Below, piece after piece: positions 32,043-46,731 of a stretch of DNA of 64,000 nucleotides; position 1 is the stretch's first letter, and every line of letters begins with the position of its first letter. The notes below the pieces were generated by a model. That model saw only the letters and a program-made list of their open reading frames with translations, was not told the origin of the DNA and searched no databases. The DNA comes from Nemertoderma westbladi (Eukaryota > Xenacoelomorpha > Nemertodermatida > Nemertodermatidae). The position numbers and the translations under genes were made by a program. Where the stretch lies: the NCBI GenBank assembly GCA_032718475.1, contig JAUCBJ010001454.1:31193-95192 (forward strand), given 5' to 3'.

Positions 32043-35000
32043 TCTAATATATATAAATATCGATTGTCTGTCAGTCAGTCAGTCAGTCTGTCTGTGTGTT
32101 TGTCATCGGCTATACAATCGAACCCATCTCGATGAAATCTCGCTTGCTATAGCTCGTTAGAAAGGTCTCGCCCTAACTCGTTGCAACGTAATACTCAGAG
32201 CCGTCTGAAGTTCGCCCGTCTGCCGCTAGAGGGCGATTTTCGTGATTTTCGGGCGAAATTCATCGAATTATTTCGGTTCTTCTATCGGTAATTAATGATT
32301 TAGAGGGCTAACATTTATCCCACCTGGTCTAAAATTAACATGGGTAGATTCGCCGTGTCCCATTCTCACAAAGTTTTTATTTTATTCGAGTGTTTAATAT
32401 AAATATGTATGATTATTTATTGATTAAAAATCAAATAGTGTATAAATATGTCATATTCGCCAAGCACGATCGAATTGGCCTATTCTTAGTGCTGTAGTTA
32501 ATAGGGAAGGATTTTTTCCTGTATCATAGCAACGTTAAGGTAATTATTGGACTCGCAGCTAGCTGCTGGCTGGGCACAGATAAGGAGCAAGCAGGCTGGA
32601 GTGTTGATTGGGGTGGGTTTGGGTTGTCTATTGCGAATTGCTCAGAGTAATTCTGCTTTCTCAATCATTGGCTGCATGGAAGGAGAGGTTTATAACATTT
32701 TTGTTTTACTTTTATGAATATTAAAAGTAAAATAATTATTTCTGTAGGCCTGTACTTACTGTATTATTATTTTATCTAATATTATACATCTAATCTCGAT
32801 GAAATCTCGCTTACTATAGCTCGTTAGATAGGTCTCGCCCTAACTCGTTGCAACGTAATACTCATAACCGTCTGAAGTTCCCCCGTCTGCCGCTAGAGGG
32901 CGAATTGTCCGAAAGTGAAAACCTGATCTTATTGAGTTGTTTTTAATGCTTTTGAGCTGAAACTTGGTAGCTATATACTGCAGCCTATGCTGTATATTTC
33001 CGGAGTCACTGAGTTGTCTACAGTTCCCCAGTCTACCGTTAGAGGGATATATGTCTGAGAGTTAACATCTTCTCCAACTTTGTTATTTACAATCCATTTA
33101 GACTAAAACTTGGTAGGCATCTACTACAGCATAGGCTGTATCTTTACTGAGTAGCAGAGTCGTCTACAATTCCCCGGTCTACCGCTAGAGGGCGAAATGT
33201 CTGAATTCTGAAAGTTAACATCTTCTCCAACTTTGTTATTTTTAATGCTTTTGAGCTGAAACTTGGTAGCTATATACTGCAGCATAGGCTGTATATTTCC
33301 GGAGTCACTGATTTGTCTACAGTTCCCCAGTCTACCGTTAGATGGCTAAATGTCTGAGAGTTAACATCTTCTCCAACTGTGTTATTTACAATCCGATTAG
33401 ACTGAAACTTGGTAGGCATCTACTACAGCATAGGCTGTATCTTTACAGAGTAGGAGAGTCGTCTACAATTCCCCGGTCTACCGCTAGAGGGCGAAATGCC
33501 TGAAAGTTAACATCTTCTCCAACTTTGTTATTTTTAATGCTTTTGAGCTAAAACTTGGTAGCTATATACTGCAGCATATGCTGTATATTTCCGGAGTCAC
33601 TGAGTTGTCTACAGTTCCCCAGTCTACCGTTAGAGGGCTAAATGTCTGAGAGTTAACATCTTCTCCAACTTTGTCATTTACAATCCGTTTAGACTGAACT
33701 TGGTAGGCATCTACAACAGCATAGGCTGTATCTTTACTGAGTCGCAGAGTCGTCTACAATTCCCCAGTCTACCGCTAGAGGGCGAAATGTCTGAAAGTTA
33801 ACATCTTCTCCAACTTTGTTATTTATAATCCGTTTAGACTGAACTTGGTAGGCATCTACTACAGCATAGGCTGTATCTTTACTGAGTCGCAGAGTCGTCT
33901 ACAATTCCCCAGTCTACCGCTAGAGGGCGAAATGTCTGAAAGTTAACATCTTCTCCAACTTTGTCATTTACAATCCGTTTAGACTGAACTTGGTAGGCAT
34001 CTACTACAGCATAGGCTGTATCTTTACTGAGTCGCAGAGTCGTCTACAATTCCCCAGTCTACCGCTAGAGGGCGAAATGTCTGAAAGTTAACATCTTCTC
34101 CAACTTTGTTATTTATAATCCGTTTAGACTGAACTTGGTAGGCATCTACTACAGCATAGGCTATATCTTTACTGAGTCGCGCAGAGTTGTCTACAGTACC
34201 TGCGTCTGCCGCTAGAGGGCGAAATGTATGAAAGTTAACATCTTCTCCAACTTTGTTATTTACAATCCTTTTAGACTGAAACTTTGTAGGCATCTACTAT
34301 AGCATAGGCTATATCTTTGCGGAGTAGTAGAGTCGTCTACAGTTCCACAGTCAGCCGCTAGAGGGCGAATTGTCTGATAGTGAAAACCTCATCCCATTTG
34401 GTTATTTTTAATCCTTTTGAGCTGAAACTTGGCAGGTATCTACTACATCCTAGGCTCTATCTTTACGGAGTTGCAGAGTCCTATACACTTCCCCAGTCTA
34501 TCGCTAGAGGGTGAAATGTCTGAAAGTTAACATCTTCTCCAACTTTGTTATTTACAAACGGTTTAGACTGAAACTTGGTAGGCATCTACTACAGCATAGG
34601 CTCTACCTTTACGGAGTCGCAGAGTTGTATGCAGTTCCCCTATTGCCGCTAGAGGGCGAATTGTCTGATAGTGAATACCTCATCCCAATTGGTTCTTTTT
34701 AATCCCTTTGAGCTGAAACTTGGCAGGAATCTACTACAGCATATTCTGTATCTTTACAGAGTCCCAGAGTCGTCTACAGTTCTTCAGTCTACCGCTAGAG
34801 GGTGAAATGTCTGAATGTGAACATCTACACCAATTTTGTTATTTACAATCTGTTTAAGCTGAAACTTGAAAGGCAGGCATTTTACTTCACCATAAACCCC
34901 ATCTTTACCAAACTGCAGCGCCGTCTGCATTTCACCAGTCCGCAGGTAGAGGGTGGATCTGAAAGTGATCATTTTCTGGAAATTTTGTTATTTACAATCT

Positions 35001-35159
35001 GACTAAAGTTGAAACTTGGCAGTTATCTCTTATGGGGGTGGTGTTTTATTTAATGATGGTGTCTGTTCCGTATGCAGTTCTCCAATCTCCCACACATATT
35101 CATATATCATCTGCACGTGCACTAGAAAGCTGTGGCCCGAAGGGCCACAGGCTTTCTAG
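32043..35159 (+). mobile_element. Helitron unit 4 (3117 bp)
   Basis: It has the longest uninterrupted monomer run (about 15), including dimers in which one monomer has the tttttaatgcttttgagctg type. Its 3' part has private variants (gtatgcagttcccctat, gaatacctcatcccaattgg, aaacttggcagttatc) shared with unit 10. CTAG at 35156-35159. Confidence 0.92.
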
Positions 35160-37394
35160 TCTATATATATAAATATCGATTGTCTGTCTGTGTGTTTGTC
35201 ATCGGCTATACAATCGAACCCATCTCGATGAAATCTCGCTTGCTATAGCTCGTTAGAAAGGTCTCGCTCTAACTCGTTGCAACGTAATACTCAGACTCGT
35301 CTGAAGTTCACCCGTCTGCTGCTAGAGGGCGATTTTCGTAATTTTCGGGCGAATTTAACGAATTATTTCGGTTCTTCTATCGGTAATTAATGATTTCGAG
35401 GGCTAACATTTATCCCACCTGGTATAAAATTAACATGGGTAGATTCGCCGTGTCCCATTCTCACAGAGTTTTTATTTTATTCGAGTGTTTAATATACATA
35501 TGTATGATTATTTATTGAGTAAAAATCAAATAGTGTATAAATATGTCATATTCGCCAAGCACGATCGAATTGGCCTATTGGTATTGAATAGGGAAGGATT
35601 GTTTTCTGTATCATAGCAACGTTGAGTTAATTATTGAACTCGCAGCTAGCTGGCTGGGCACAGATAAGGCTGGAGTGTTGATTGGGGTGGGTTTGGGTTG
35701 TCTGTTGCGAATTGCTCAGAGTAATTCTGCTTTCTCAATCATTGGCTGCATGGAAGGAGAGGTTTATAACATTTTTGTTTTACTGTTATGAATATTAAAA
35801 GTAAAATATTTATTTCTGTAGGCGTATACTTACTGTATTATTATTTTATCTAATATTATACATCTAATCTCGATGAAATCTCGCTTACTATAGCTCGTTC
35901 GATATGTTTCGCCCTAACTCGTTGCAACGTAATAACTCAGAGCCGTCTGAAGTTCCCCCGTCTGCCGCTAGGGGGCGAATTGTCCGATAGTGAAAACCTG
36001 ATCTCATTGGGTTGTTTTTAATGCTTTTGAGCTGAAACTTGGTAGCTTTATACTGCAGCATAGGCTGTATATTTCCGGAGTCACTGAGTTGTCTACAGTT
36101 CCCCAGTCTACCGTTAGAGGGCTAAATGTCTGAGAGTTAACATCTTCTCCAACTTTGTTATTTACAATCCGTTTAGACTGAAACTTGGTAGGCATCTACT
36201 ACAGCATAGGCTGTATCTTTACTAAGTCGCAGAGTCGTCTACAATTCCCCAGTCTACCGCTAGAGGGCGAAATATCTGAAAGTTAACATCTTCTCCAACT
36301 TTGTTATTTATAATCCATTTAGACTGAACTTGGTAGGCATCTACTACAGCATAGGCTGAGTCGCAGAGTCGTCTACAATTTCCCAATCTACCCCCTACCG
36401 CTAGAGGGCGAAATGTCTGCAAGTTAACATCTTCTCTAACTTTGTTATTTATAATCCATTTAGACTGAACTTGGTAGGCATCTACTACAGCATAGGCTAT
36501 ATCTTTACTGAGTCGCGCAGAGTTGTCTACAGTACCCGCATCTGCCGCTAGAGGGCGAAATGTATGAAAGTTAACATCTTCTCCAACTTTGTTATTTACA
36601 AAGAGGGCGAATTGTCTGATAGTGAAAACCTCATCCCATTTGGTTCTTTTTAATCCTTTTGAGCTGAAACTTGGCAGGTATCTACTACGTCCTAGGCTCT
36701 ATCTTTACGGAGTTGCAGAGTCCTATACACTTCCCCAGTCTACCGCTAGAGGGTGAAATGTCTGAAAGTTAACATCTTCTCCAACTTTGTTATTTACAAA
36801 CGGTTTAGACTGAAACTTGGTAGGCATCTACTACAGCATAGGCTCTACCTTTACGGAGTCGCAGAGTTGTATACAGTTCCCCTATCTGCCGCTAGAGGGC
36901 GAATTGTCTGATAGTGAACACCTCATCCCAATTGGTTCTTTTTAATCCCTTTGAGCTGAAACTTGGCAGGAATCTACTACAGCATATTCTGTATCTTTAC
37001 GGAGTCCCAGAGTCGTCTACAGTTCTTCAGTCTACCGCTAGAAGTCTGAATGTGAACATCTACACCAATTTTGTTATTTACAATCTGTTTAAGCTGAAAC
37101 TTGAAAGGCAGGCATTTTACTTCACCATAAACCCTGTCTTTACCAAACTGCAGCGCCGTCTGCATTTCACCAGTCCGCAGGTAGAGGGTGGATCTGAAAG
37201 TGATCATTTTCTGGAAATTTTGTTATTTACAATCTGCCTAAAGTTGAAACTTGACAGTTATCTCTTATGGGGGTGGTGTTTTATTTAATGATGGTGTCTG
37301 TTCCGTATGCAGTTCTCAAATCTCCCACACATATTCATATATCCTCTGCACGTGCACTAGAAAGCTGTGGCCCGAAGGGCCACAGGCTTTCTAG
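35160..37394 (+). mobile_element. Helitron unit 5 (2235 bp)
   Basis: Head variants tattgagtaaaaatc, gtaggcgtatactt and gttcgatatgtttcgcc are shared with unit 6, so the two heads descend from a recent duplication. One monomer near 36600 is internally deleted (ttacaaagagggcg). CTAG 37391-37394. Confidence 0.92.
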
Positions 37395-40042
37395 TCTATC
37401 TATATATATAAATATCGATTGTCTGTCTGTGTGTTTGTCATCGGCTATACAATCGAACCCATCTCGATGATATCTCGCTTGCTATAGCTCGTTAGAAAGG
37501 TCTCGCTCTAACTCGTTGCAACGTAATACTCAGACTCGTCTGAAGTTCACCCGTCTGCCGCTAGAGGGCGATTTTCGTGATTTTCGGGCGAATTTAACGA
37601 ATTATTTCGGTTCTTCTATCGGTAATTAATGATTTCGAGGGCTAACATTTATCCCACCTGGTATAAAATTAACATGGGTAGATTCGCCGTGTCCCATTCT
37701 CACAGAGTTTTTATTTTATTCGAGTGTTTAATATAAATATGTATGATTATTTATTGAGTAAAAATCAAATAGTGTATAAATATGTCATATTCGCCAAGCA
37801 CGATCGAATTGGCCTATTGGTATTGAATAGGGAAGGATTGTTTTCTGTATCATAGCAACGTTAAGTTAATTATTGAACTCGCAGCTAGCTGGCTGGGCAC
37901 AGATAAGGAGCAAGCAGGCTGGAGTGTTGATTGGGGTGGGTTTGGGTTGTCTGTTGCGAATTGCTCAGAGTAATTCTGCTTTCTCAATCATTGGCTGCAT
38001 GGAAGGAGAGGTTTATAACATTTTTGTTTTACTGTTATGAATATTAAAAGTAAAATATTTATTTCTGTAGGCGTATACTTACTGTATTATTATTTTATCT
38101 AATATTATACATCTAATCTCGATGAAATCTCGCTTACTATAGCTCGTTCGATATGTTTCGCCCTAACTCGTTGCAACGTAATACTCAGAGCCGTCTGAAG
38201 TTCCCCCGTCTGCCGCTAGGGGGCGAATTGTCCGATAGTGAAAACCTGATCTCATTGGGTTGTTTTTAATGCTTTTGAGCTGAAACTTGGTAGCTTTATA
38301 CTGCAGCATAGGCTGTATATTTCCGGAGTCACTGAGTTGTCTACAGTTCCCCAGTCTACCGTTAGAGGGCTAAATGTCTGAGAGTTAACATCTTCTCCAA
38401 CTTTGTTATTTACAATCAGTTTAGACTGAAACTTGGTAGGCATCTACTACAGCATAGGCTGTATATTTACTAAGTCGCAGAGTCGTCTACAATTCCCCAG
38501 TCTACCGCTAGAGGGCGAAATATCTGAAAGTTAACATCTTCTCTAACTTTGTTATTTATAATCCATTTAGACTGAACTTGGTAGGCATCTACTACAGCAT
38601 AGGCTATATCTTTACTGAGTCGCGCAGAGTTGTCTACAGTACCCGCGTCTGCCGCTAGAGGGCGAAATGTATGAAAGTTAACATCTTCTCCAACTTTGTT
38701 ATTTACAAACCTTTTAGACTGAAACTTGGTAGGCATCTACTATAGCATAGGCTATATCTTTGCGGAGTAGTAGAGTCATCTACAGTTCCACAGTCAGCCG
38801 CAAGAGGGCGAATTGTCTGATAGTGAAAACCTCATCCCATTTGGTTCTTTTTAATCCTTTTGAGCTGAAACTTGGCAGGTATCTACTACATCCTAGGCTC
38901 TATCTTTACGGAGTTGCAGAGTCCTATACACTTCCCCAGTCTACCGCTAGAGGGTGAAATGTCTGAAAGTTACCATCTTCTCCAACTTTGTTATTTATAA
39001 TCCATTTCGACTGAACTTGGTAGGCATCTACTACAGCATAGGCTATATCTTTACTGAGTCGCGCAGAGTTGTCTACATTACCCGCGTCTGCCGCTAGAGG
39101 GCGAAATGTATGAAAGTTAACATCTCCTCCAACTTTGTTATTTACAATCCTTTTAGACTGAAACTTGGTAGACATCTACTATAGCATAGGCTATATCTTT
39201 GTGGAGTAGTAGAGTCGTCTACAGTTCCACAGTCAGCCGCTAGAGGGGGAATTGTCTGATAGTGAAAACCTCATCCCATTTGGTTCTTTTTAATCATTTT
39301 GAGCTGAAACTTGGCAGGTATCTACTACATCATAGGCTGTATCTTTACGGAGTTGCAGAGTCCTATACACTTCCCCAGTCTACCGCTAGAGGGTGAAATG
39401 TCTGAAAGTTAACATCTTCTCCAACTTTGTTATTTACTAACGGTTTAGACTGAAACTTGGTAGGCATCTACTACAACATAGGCTGTACCTTTACGGATTC
39501 GCAGAGTTGTATACAGTCCCCCCATTTGACGCTAGAGGGCGAAATATCTGATAGTGAACACCTCATCCCATTTGGTTCTTTTTAATCCTATTGAGCTGGA
39601 ACTTGGCAGGAATCTACTACAGCATATTCTGTATCTTTACGGAGTCCTAGAGTCGTCTACAGTTCTTCAGTCTACCGCTAGAGGGTGAAATGTTTGAATA
39701 TGAACATCTACACCAATTTTGTTATTTACAATCTGTTTAAGCTGAAACTTGAAAGGCAGGCGTTTTACTTCACCATAAACCCCATCTTTACCAAACTGCA
39801 GCGCCGTCTGCATTTCACCAGTCCGCAGGTAGAGGGTGGATCTGAAAGTGATCATTTTCTGGAAATTTTGTTATTTACAATCTGCCTAAAGTTGAAACTT
39901 GACAGTTATCTCTTATGGGGGTGGTGTTTTATTTAATGATGGTGTCTGTTCCGTATGCAGTTCTCAAATCTCCCACACATATTCATATATCATCTGCACG
40001 TGCACTAGAAAGCTGTGGCCCGAAGGGCCACAGGCTTTCTAG
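37395..40042 (+). mobile_element. Helitron unit 6 (2648 bp)
   Basis: Starts TCTATCTATATATATAAATA. Its distal half, including taccatcttctccaacttt, ggaggggg-type gctagagggggaattg and the 3' end, is nearly identical to that of unit 9. The CTAG at 40039-40042 is followed by an extra TA before the next TC. Confidence 0.92.
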
Positions 40043-42229
40043 TATCTATCTATATATATAAATATCGATTGTCTGTCTGTGTGTTTGTCATCGGCTATAC
40101 AATCGAACCCATCTCGATGAAATCTCGCTTGCTATATCTCGTTAGAAAGGTCTCGCCCTAACTCGTTGCAACGTAATACTCAGAGCCGTCGGAAGTTCGC
40201 CCGTCTGCCGCTGGGCGATTTTCGTGATTTTCGGGCGAAATTTATCGAATTATTTCGGTTCTTCTATCGGTAATTAATGATTTAGAGGGCTAACATTTAT
40301 CCCATCTGGTATAAAATTAACATGGGTAGATTCGCCGTGTCCCATTCTCACAAAGTTTTTATTTTATTCGAGTGTTTAATATAAATATGTATGATTATTT
40401 ATTAATTAAAAATCAAATAGTGTATAAATATGTCATATTCGCCAAGCACGATTGAATAGGCCTATTGGTATTGAACAGGGAAGGATTGTTTTCTGTATCA
40501 TAGCAACGTTAAGGTAATTATTGAACTCGCAGCTAGCTGGCTGGGCACAGATAAGGAGCAAGCAGGCTGGAGTGTTGATTGGGGTGGGTTTGGGTTGTCT
40601 ATTGCCAATTGCTCAGAGTAATTCTGCTTTCTCAATCATTGGCTGCATGGAAGGAGAGGTTTATAACATTTTTGTTTTACTGTTATGAATATTAAAAGTA
40701 AAATAATTATTTCTCTACGCCTGTACTTACTGTATTATTATTTTATCTAATATTATACATCCAATCTCGATGAAATCTCGCTTACTATAGCTCGTTAGAT
40801 AGGTCTCGCCCTCTCAGAGCCGGCTGAAGTTCCCCCGTCTGCCGCTAGAGGGCGAATTGTCCGATACTAAAAACCTGATCTCATTGGGTTGTTTTTAATG
40901 CTTTTGAGGTGAAACTTGGTTGCTACTGCAGCAGCAGCATAGGCTTTATAATTCCGGAGTCACTGAGTTGTCCACAGTTCCCCAGTCTACCGTTAGAGGG
41001 CTAAATGTCTGAGAGTTAACATATTCTCCAACTTTGTTATTTACAATCCGTTTAGATTGAAACTTGGTAGGCATCTACTACAGCAAAGGCTGTATCTTTA
41101 TTGAGTCGCAGAGTCGTCTACAATTCCCCAGTCTACCGCTAGAGGGCGAAATGTCTGAAAGTTAACATCTTCTCCAACTTTGTTATTTATAATCCATTTA
41201 GACTGAACTTGGTAGGCATCTACTACAGCATAGGCTATATCTATACTGAGTCGCGCAGAGTTGTCTACATTACCCGCGTCTGCCGCTAGAGGGCGAAATG
41301 TATGAAAGTTAACATCTCATCCAACTTTGTTATTTACAATCCTTTTAGACTGAAACTTAGGCCTATACTATAGCATAGGCTATATCTTTGCGGAGTAGTA
41401 GAGTCGTCTACAGTTCCACAGTCATCCGCTAGAGGGCGAATTGTCTGATAGTGAAAACCTCATCCCATTTGGTTCTTTTTAATCATTTTGAGCTGAAACT
41501 TGGTTGGTATCTACTACATCATAGGCTGTATCTTTACGGGGTTGCAGAATCCTATTCACTTCCCCAGTCTACCGCTAGAGGGTGAAATGTCTGAAAGTTA
41601 ACATCTTCTCCAACTTTGTTATTTACTAACGGTTTAGACTGAAACTTGGTAGGCTTCTACTACAGCATAGGCTGTACCTTTACGGAGTCACAGAGTTCTA
41701 TACAGTCCGTATCTGCCGCTAGAGGGCGAAATATCTGATAGTGAACACCTCATCCCATTTGGTTCTTTTTAATCCTTTTGAGCTGGAACTTGGCAGGAAT
41801 CTACTACAGCATATTCTGTATCTTTACGGAGTCCCAGAGTCGTCTACAGTTCTTCAGTCTACCGCTAGAGGGTGAAATGTCTGAATATGAACATCTACAC
41901 CAATTTTGTTATTTACAATCTGTTTAAGCTGAAACTTGAAAGGCAGGCATTTTACTTCACCATAAACCCCATCTTTACCAAACTGCAGTGCCGTCTGCAT
42001 TTCACCAGTCCGCAGGTAGAGGGTGGATCTGAAAGTGATCATCTTCTGGAAATTTTGTTAATTACAATCTGCCTAAAGTTGAAACTTGACAGTTATCTCT
42101 TATGGGGGTGGTGTTTTATTTAATGATGGTGTCTGTTCCGTATGCAGTTCTCAAATCTCCCACACATATTCATATATCATCTGCACGTGCACTAGAAAGC
42201 TGTGGCCTGAAGGGCCACAGACTTTCTAG
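40043..42229 (+). mobile_element. Helitron unit 7 (2187 bp)
   Basis: The unit proper starts with TC at 40045 after a TA spacer. The head lacks 'agag' of gctagagggcg near 40210, and a short deletion occurs in the second diverged monomer (ctcgccctctcagagcc, about 40807). Shares gcagcagcagcataggcttt with unit 10. The 3' hairpin has one loop-side change (tggcctgaagg). CTAG 42226-42229. Confidence 0.9.
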
Positions 42230-43791
42230 TGAATATTAAAAGTAAAATAATTATTTCTGTAGGCCTATACTTACTGTATTATTATTTTATCTAATATTAT
42301 ACATCTAATCTCGATGAAATCTCGCTTACTATAGCTCGTTAGATAGGTCTCGCCCTAACTCGTTGCAACGTAATACTCAGAGCCGTCTGAAGTTCCCCCG
42401 TCTGCCGCTAGAGGGCGAATTGTCCGATAGTGAAAACCTGATCTTATTGGGTTGTTTTTAATGCTTTTGAGCTGAAACTTGGTAGCTATATACTGCAGCA
42501 TAGGCTGTATATTTCCGGAGTCACTGGGTTGTCTACAGTTCCCCAGTCTACCGTTAGAGGGCTAAATGTCTGAGAGTTAACATCTTCTCCAACTTTATTA
42601 TTTACAATCCGTTTTGACTGAAACTTGGTAGGCATCTACTACAGCATAGGCTGAATCTTTACTGAGTCGCAGAGTCGTCTACAATTTCCCAGTCTACCGC
42701 TAGAGGGCGAAATGTCTGCAAGTTAACATCTTCTCCAACTTTGTTATTTATAATCCATTTAGACTGAACTTGGTAGGCATCTACTACAGCATAGGCTATA
42801 TCTTTACTGAGTCGCGCAGAGTTGTCTACAGTACCCGCGTCTGCCGCTAGAGGGCGAAATGTATGAAAGTTAACATCTTCTCCAACTTTGTTATTTACAA
42901 TCCTTTTAGACTGAAACTTGGTAGGCATCTACTATAGCATAGGCTATATCTTTGCGGAGTAGTAGAGTCGTCTACAGTTCCACAGTCAGCCGCAAGAGGG
43001 CGAATTGTCTGATAGTGAAAACCTCATCCCATTTGGTTCTTTTTAATCCTTTTGAGCTGAAACTTGGCAGGTATCTACTACATCCTAGGCTCTATCTTTA
43101 CGGAGTTGCAGAGTCCTATACACTTCCCCAGTCTACCGCTAGAGGGTGAAATGTCTGAAAGTTAACATCTTCTCCAACTTTGTTATTTACAAACGGTTTA
43201 GACTGAAACTTGGTAGGCATCTACTACAGCATAGGCTCTACCTTTACGGAGTCGCAGAGTTGTATACAGTTCCCCTATCTGCCGCTAGAGGGCGAATTGT
43301 CTGATAGTGAACACCTCATCCCAATTGGTTCTTTTTAATCCCTTTGAGCTGAAACTTGGCAGGAATCTACTACAGCATATTCTGTATCTTTACGGAGTCC
43401 CAGAGTCGTCTACAGTTCTTCAGTCTACCGCTGAGGGGAAGTCTGAATGTGAACATCTACACCAATTTTGTTATTTACAATCTGTTTAAGCTGAAACTTG
43501 AAAGGCAGGCATTTTACTTCACCATAAACCCCATCTTTACCAAACTGCAGCGCCGTCTGCATTTCACCAGTCCGCAGGTAGAGGGTGGATCTGAAAGTGA
43601 TCATTTTCTGGAAATTTTGTTATTTACAATCTGACTAAAGTTGAAACTTGACAGTTATCTCTTATGGGGGTGGTGTTTTATTTAATGATGGTGTCTGTTC
43701 CGTATGCAGTTCTCCAATCTCCCACACATATTCATATATCATCTGCACGTGCACTAGAAAGCTGTGGCCCGAAGGGCCACAGGCTTTCTAG
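42230..43791 (+). mobile_element. Helitron unit 8, 5'-truncated (1562 bp)
   Basis: Immediately after unit 7's CTAG the sequence is TGAATATTAAAAGTAAAATA, which in intact units lies about 650 bp inside. The 5' terminus and head are missing. The rest (monomers, 3' hairpin, CTAG 43788-43791) is normal and shares variants with unit 1 (aactttattatttacaatcc, cagcataggctgaatc). Confidence 0.92.
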
Positions 43792-46731
43792 TCTATATAT
43801 ATAAATATCGATTGTCTGTCTGTCTGTGTGTTTGTCATCGGCTATACAATCGAACCCATCTCGATGAAATCTCGCTTGCTATAGCTCGTTAGAAAGGTCT
43901 CGCCTTAACTCGTTGCAACGTAATACTCAGAGTCGTCTGAAGTTCACCCGTCTGCCGCTAGAGGGCGATTTTCGTGATTTTCGGGCGAAATTTATCGAAT
44001 TATTTCGGTTCTTCTATCGGTAATTAATGATTTAGAGGGCTAACATTTATCCCACCTGGTATAAAATTAACATGGGTAGATTCGCCGTGTCCCATTCTCA
44101 CAAAGTTTTTATTTTATTCGAGTGTTTAATATAAATATGTATGATTATTTATTGATTAAAAATCAAATAGTGTATAAATATGTCATATTCGCCAAGCACG
44201 ATCGAATTGGCCTATTATTGAATAGGGAAGGATTGTTTTCTGTATCATAGCAACGTTAAGGTAATTATTGAACTCGCAGCTAGTTGGCTGGGCACAGATA
44301 AGGAGCAACCAGGCTGGAGTGTTGATTGGGGTGGGTTTGGGTTGTCTGTTGCGAATTGCTCAAGAGTAATTCTGCTTTCTCAATCATTGGCTGCATGGAA
44401 GGAGAGGTTTATAACATTTTTGTTTTACTGTTATGAATATTAAAAGGAAAATAATTATTTCTGTAGGCCTATACTTACTGTATTATTATTTTATCTAATA
44501 GTATACATCTAATCTCGATGAAATCTCGCTTACTATAGCTCGTTAGATAGGTCTCGCCCTAAGTCGTTGCAACGTAATACTCAGAGCCGTCTGAAGTTCC
44601 CCCGTCTGCCGCAAGAGGGCGAATTGTCCGATAGTGAAAACCTGATCTTATTGGGTTGTTTTTAATGCTTTTGAGCTGAAACTTGGTAGCTATATACTGC
44701 AGCATAGGCTGTATTATTTCCGGAGTCACTGGGTTGTCTACAGTTCCCCAGTCTACCGTTAGAGGGCTAAATGTCTGAGAGATAACATCTTCTCCAACTT
44801 TGTTATTTACAATCCGTTTAGACTGAAACTTGGTAGGCATCTACTACAGCATAGACTGTATCTTTACTGAGTAGCAGAGTCGTCTACAATTCCCCGGTCT
44901 ACCGCTAGAGGGCGAAATGTCTGAAAGTTAACATCTTCTCCAACTTTGTTATTTTTAATGCTTTTGAGCTGAAACTTGGTAGCTATATACTGCAGCATAG
45001 GCTGTATATTTCCGGAGTCACTGATTTGTCTACAGTTCCCCAGTCTACCGTTAGAGGGCTAAATGTCTGAGAGTTAACATCTTCTCCAACTTTATTATTT
45101 ACAATCCGTTTTGACTGAAACTTGGTAGGCATCTACTACAGCATAGGCTGTATCTTTACTGAGTCGCAGAGTCGTCTACAATTTCCCAGTCTACCGCTAG
45201 AGGGCGAAATGTCTGAAAGTTAACATCTTCTCCAACTTTGTTATTTATAATCCATTTAGACTGAACTTGGTAGGCATCTACTACAGCATAGGCTATATCT
45301 TTACTGAGTCGCGCAGAGTTGTCTACAGTACCCGCGTCTGCCGCTAGAGGGCGAAATGTATGAAAGTTAACATCTTCTCCAACTTTGTTATTTACAAACC
45401 TTTTAGACTGAAACTTGGTAGGCATCTACTATAGCATAGGCTATATCTTTGCGGAGTAGTAGAGTCGTCTACAGTTCCACAGTCAGCCGCAAGAGGGCGA
45501 ATTGTCTGATAGTGAAAACCTCATCCCATTTGGTTCTTTTTAATCCTTTTGACCTGAAACTTGGCAGGTATCTACTACATCCTAGGCTCTATCTTTACGG
45601 AGTTGCAGAGTCCTATACACTTCCCCAGTCTACCGCTAGAGGGTGAAATGTCTGAAAGTTACCATCTTCTCCAACTTTGTTATTTATAATCCATTTCGAC
45701 TGAACTTGGTAGGCATCTACTACAGCATAGGCTATATCTTTACTGAGTCGCGCAGAGTTGTCTACATTACCCGCGTCTGCCGCTAGAGGGCGAAATGTAT
45801 GAAAGTTAACATCTCCTCCAACTTTGTTATTTACAATCCTTTTAGACTGAAACTTGGTAGACATCTACTATAGCATAGGCTATATCTTTGTGGAGTAGTA
45901 GAGTCGTCTACAGTTCCACAGTCAGCCGCTAGAGGGGGAATTGTCTGATAGTGAAAACCTCATCCCATTTGGTTCTTTTTAATCATTTTGAGCTGAAACT
46001 TGGCAGGTATCTACTACATCATAGGCTGTATCTTTACGGAGTTGCAGAGTCCTATACACTTCCCCAGTCTACCGCTAGAGGGTGAAATGTCTGAAAGTTA
46101 ACATCTTCTCCAACTTTGTTATTTACTAACGGTTTAGACTGAAACTTGGTAGGCATCTACTACAACATAGGCTGTACCTTTACGGATTCGCAGAGTTGTA
46201 TACAGTCCCCCCATTTGACGCTAGAGGGCGAAATATCTGATAGTGAACACCTCATCCCATTTGGTTCTTTTTAATCCTATTGAGCTGGAACTTGGCAGGA
46301 ATCTACTACAGCATATTCTGTATCTTTACGGAGTCCTAGAGTCGTCTACAGTTCTTCAGTCTACCGCTAGAGGGTGAAATGTTTGAATATGAACATCTAC
46401 ACCAATTTTGTTATTTACAATCTGTTTAAGCTGAAACTTGAAAGGCAGGCGTTTTACTTCACCATAAACCCCATCTTTACCAAACTGCAGCGCCGTCTGC
46501 ATTTCACCAGTCCGCAGGTAGAGGGTGGATCTGAAAGTGATCATTTTCTGGAAATTTTGTTATTTACAATCTGCCTAAAGTTGAAACTTGACAGTTATCT
46601 CTTATGGGGGTGGTGTTTTATTTAATGATGGTGTCTGTTCCGTATGCAGTTCTCAAATCTCCCACACATATTCATATATCATCTGCACGTGCACTAGAAA
46701 GCTGTGGCCCGAAGGGCCACAGGCTTTCTAG
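43792..46731 (+). mobile_element. Helitron unit 9 (2940 bp)
   Basis: Starts TCTATATATATAAATATCG. Its distal half matches unit 6 almost base for base, and like unit 6 it is followed by a TA spacer before the next TC. CTAG 46728-46731. Confidence 0.92.
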
